The notes under the pieces were generated by a model, which saw only the letters and a program-made list of their open reading frames with translations, ran no database searches and was not told where the DNA came from. A DNA stretch of 7,224 nt, from assembly GCA_000416085.1 (NCBI GenBank), contig KE356579.1, forward strand, positions 1,923,229 to 1,930,452, written 5' to 3'. The translations under genes were made by a program, and so were the position numbers. Positions 6,484-7,224 of the stretch are shown here, in pieces (positions within the stretch are counted from its first letter, which is position 1; every line of letters starts with the position of its first letter). The stretch is from a halophilic archaeon J07HX64. GTDB lineage: Archaea > Halobacteriota > Halobacteria > Halobacteriales > Haloarculaceae.

Positions 6484-6490
6484 AATTAAT
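6484..6490 (+). promoter_or_regulatory. TATA-like box for the small winged-helix gene
   Basis: AATTAAT is the only AT-rich island close upstream, centred about 29 bases before the ATG at 6516, as expected for a haloarchaeal promoter with a very short or absent leader. A purine-rich stretch with GGAGGAG (6497-6503) and GGGGAG (6507-6512) lies between; the second is too close to the ATG for an ideal ribosome binding site. Confidence 0.5.
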
Positions 6491-6515
6491 ACGAGAGGAG
6501 GAGAAAGGGGAGAGT

Positions 6516-6755
6516 ATGCGTGGCCGTGGGTCGGAGTTCGACCGCATCAGGGGGGTGCTCGAGGAGGCAGGGTCCGGGGAGCCGTTGACCGCCCGCGAGA
6601 TCTTTGGGTTGCTCAAGGAGCACGACGAGGAGTTCGAGAGCCCCCACCGTGTCGCGACCGTGCTCGGTCGGCAGGCCGAAACCGGCGACATCGAGATCAT
6701 CCAAGACCACCCGTACCGCTACCGTGTGGTCGGCGAGTCCACCGAGCACAGGTGA
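6516..6755 (+). CDS. Small winged-helix-like protein, function unknown
   Basis: This is an acidic protein of 79 residues. A first helix (about 6-18, EFDRIRGVLEEAG) is followed by EPLTAREIFGLLKEH (22-36) and SPHRVATVLGRQAETG (42-57), which read as the second and third helices of a helix-turn-helix. Residues 58-72 (DIEIIQDHPYRYRVV) look like the two strands of a wing. The whole protein is therefore little more than one wHTH domain, with a short polar tail. It could be a DNA-binding regulator or a protein-interaction module. I do not recognise a named family. It is transcribed divergently from rtcB across a region with inverted repeats and is convergent, 22 bases apart, with the peptidase gene. 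The ATG at 6516 is supported by the TATA-like box and purine-rich leader. Confidence 0.75.
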   Translation: MRGRGSEFDRIRGVLEEAGSGEPLTAREIFGLLKEHDEEFESPHRVATVLGRQAETGDIEIIQDHPYRYRVVGESTEHR

Positions 6756-6777
6756 GTCTCTCCGCGCCGTCACCAGG

Positions 6778-7224
6778 TCACCCGAGGAGTTGCTCCGCAG
6801 TTCGCCGGTAGAGCTCCCGGCACCGTTCGAGGACATCGAGCGAGACACTCTCGGTCGCGGTGTGTGCCTCGCCCGGTTCGGCCGGGCCACAGATGACACA
6901 GGTCGTGCCGGCGTCGACCAGCCAGCCGGCATCCGTCGCGTGCGGTTTCAGGACTGCATCCGGGTCACCCTCCTGTGACGCGGCGGCGGCAGCGAGCACA
7001 CTCTCGGCGAACGCCTCGTCGTGGCAGGCCATCGGTGGAAGGTCCTGGTCGAGTTCGTGGCGCACACCCGGCAGGTCCGCGAGCGGCGCGCGCTCGCCCG
7101 GAACTGTGCGCTCGTCGACAGTGACCGTACAGCGCTCGGGGATGACGTTCCAGGCCGAACCGCCCTCTATCCCGGTCACGACGACACTCCCCTGCATCTC
7201 GCGGCCGAGAACCGTCGTCTCGGG
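6778..7224 (-). CDS. M20-family metallopeptidase/deacylase (ArgE/DapE-like), C-terminal part
   Basis: Only the last 148 residues are in the window; the frame is open to the right edge, so the true start lies outside and the Met at 7197 is internal. The visible part begins in the dimerisation domain, with GGSAWNVIPERCTVTVDERT (the N-x-IP-x12-D-x-R pattern of M20 enzymes). It then returns to the catalytic domain with HATDAGWLVDAGTTCVICGP and EAHTATESVSLDVLERCREL. The His of EAH corresponds to the late metal-ligand His of M20 enzymes, near the usual dE-x-V segment. These enzymes remove acyl or peptide groups using two Zn2+ ions in the cytoplasm, as acetylornithine deacetylase and succinyl-diaminopimelate desuccinylase do. 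Which substrate applies here cannot be told from the C-terminal part. The TGA at 6778-6780 is 22 bases from the convergent small gene. Confidence 0.88.
   Translation of the reverse strand, partial: PETTVLGREMQGSVVVTGIEGGSAWNVIPERCTVTVDERTVPGERAPLADLPGVRHELDQDLPPMACHDEAFAESVLAAAAASQEGDPDAVLKPHATDAGWLVDAGTTCVICGPAEPGEAHTATESVSLDVLERCRELYRRTAEQLLG

Noticed and set aside
6354..6515. tRNA or other structured RNA gene
   Set aside because: The inverted repeats do not form a cloverleaf and there is no T-loop or acceptor-stem consensus.
7195..7197. Start codon of the M20 gene
   Set aside because: The frame stays open upstream to the window edge, and the residues after this Met belong to the middle of an M20 enzyme, so this is an internal Met.

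Overview
The window looks like chromosomal DNA from a haloarchaeon (class Halobacteria). The coding DNA is GC-rich, the soluble proteins are rich in Asp and Glu, gene starts are preceded closely by TATA-like boxes as in leaderless archaeal transcripts, and several proteins have forms typical of haloarchaea (half-length MgtE-type transporters, an archaeal RtcB). The genus cannot be told from this sequence alone.

Layout, left to right. Positions 2-1081 hold the 3' part of a secreted-type or ComEC-like metallo-beta-lactamase-fold protein with a DUF3006-like tail. Its reading frame appears to slip near 884, and the natural stop would be at 916-918. Convergent to it, positions 2116-967 on the minus strand encode two overlapping half-length MgtE/SLC41-type divalent cation transporter subunits. 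The upstream one is broken by a one-base deletion in a C6 run at 1923-1928. A 284-base divergent intergenic region follows, with promoters and three imperfect copies of a ~70-base tandem repeat. Next is a short-chain dehydrogenase/reductase (2401-3366, plus). Convergent to that is rtcB, the RNA 3'-phosphate ligase (6353-3468, minus), interrupted by a 477-residue LAGLIDADG intein placed exactly before the manganese-binding catalytic cysteine. Divergent from rtcB is a 79-residue winged-helix-like protein (6516-6755, plus). The window ends inside an M20-family metallopeptidase/deacylase on the minus strand, of which only the C-terminal part is present.

The genes do not form one pathway. The clearest functional units are the MgtE-like pair, which overlaps by four bases and is presumably one transporter, and rtcB with its intein, which must splice out to give an active ligase. 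The most notable features are the intein at the RtcB active site with an atypical penultimate Ser, the two single-base frameshifts in neighbouring genes (real decay or sequencing error), and the tandem repeats in the divergent promoter region. I did not find a clearly new multi-gene system.
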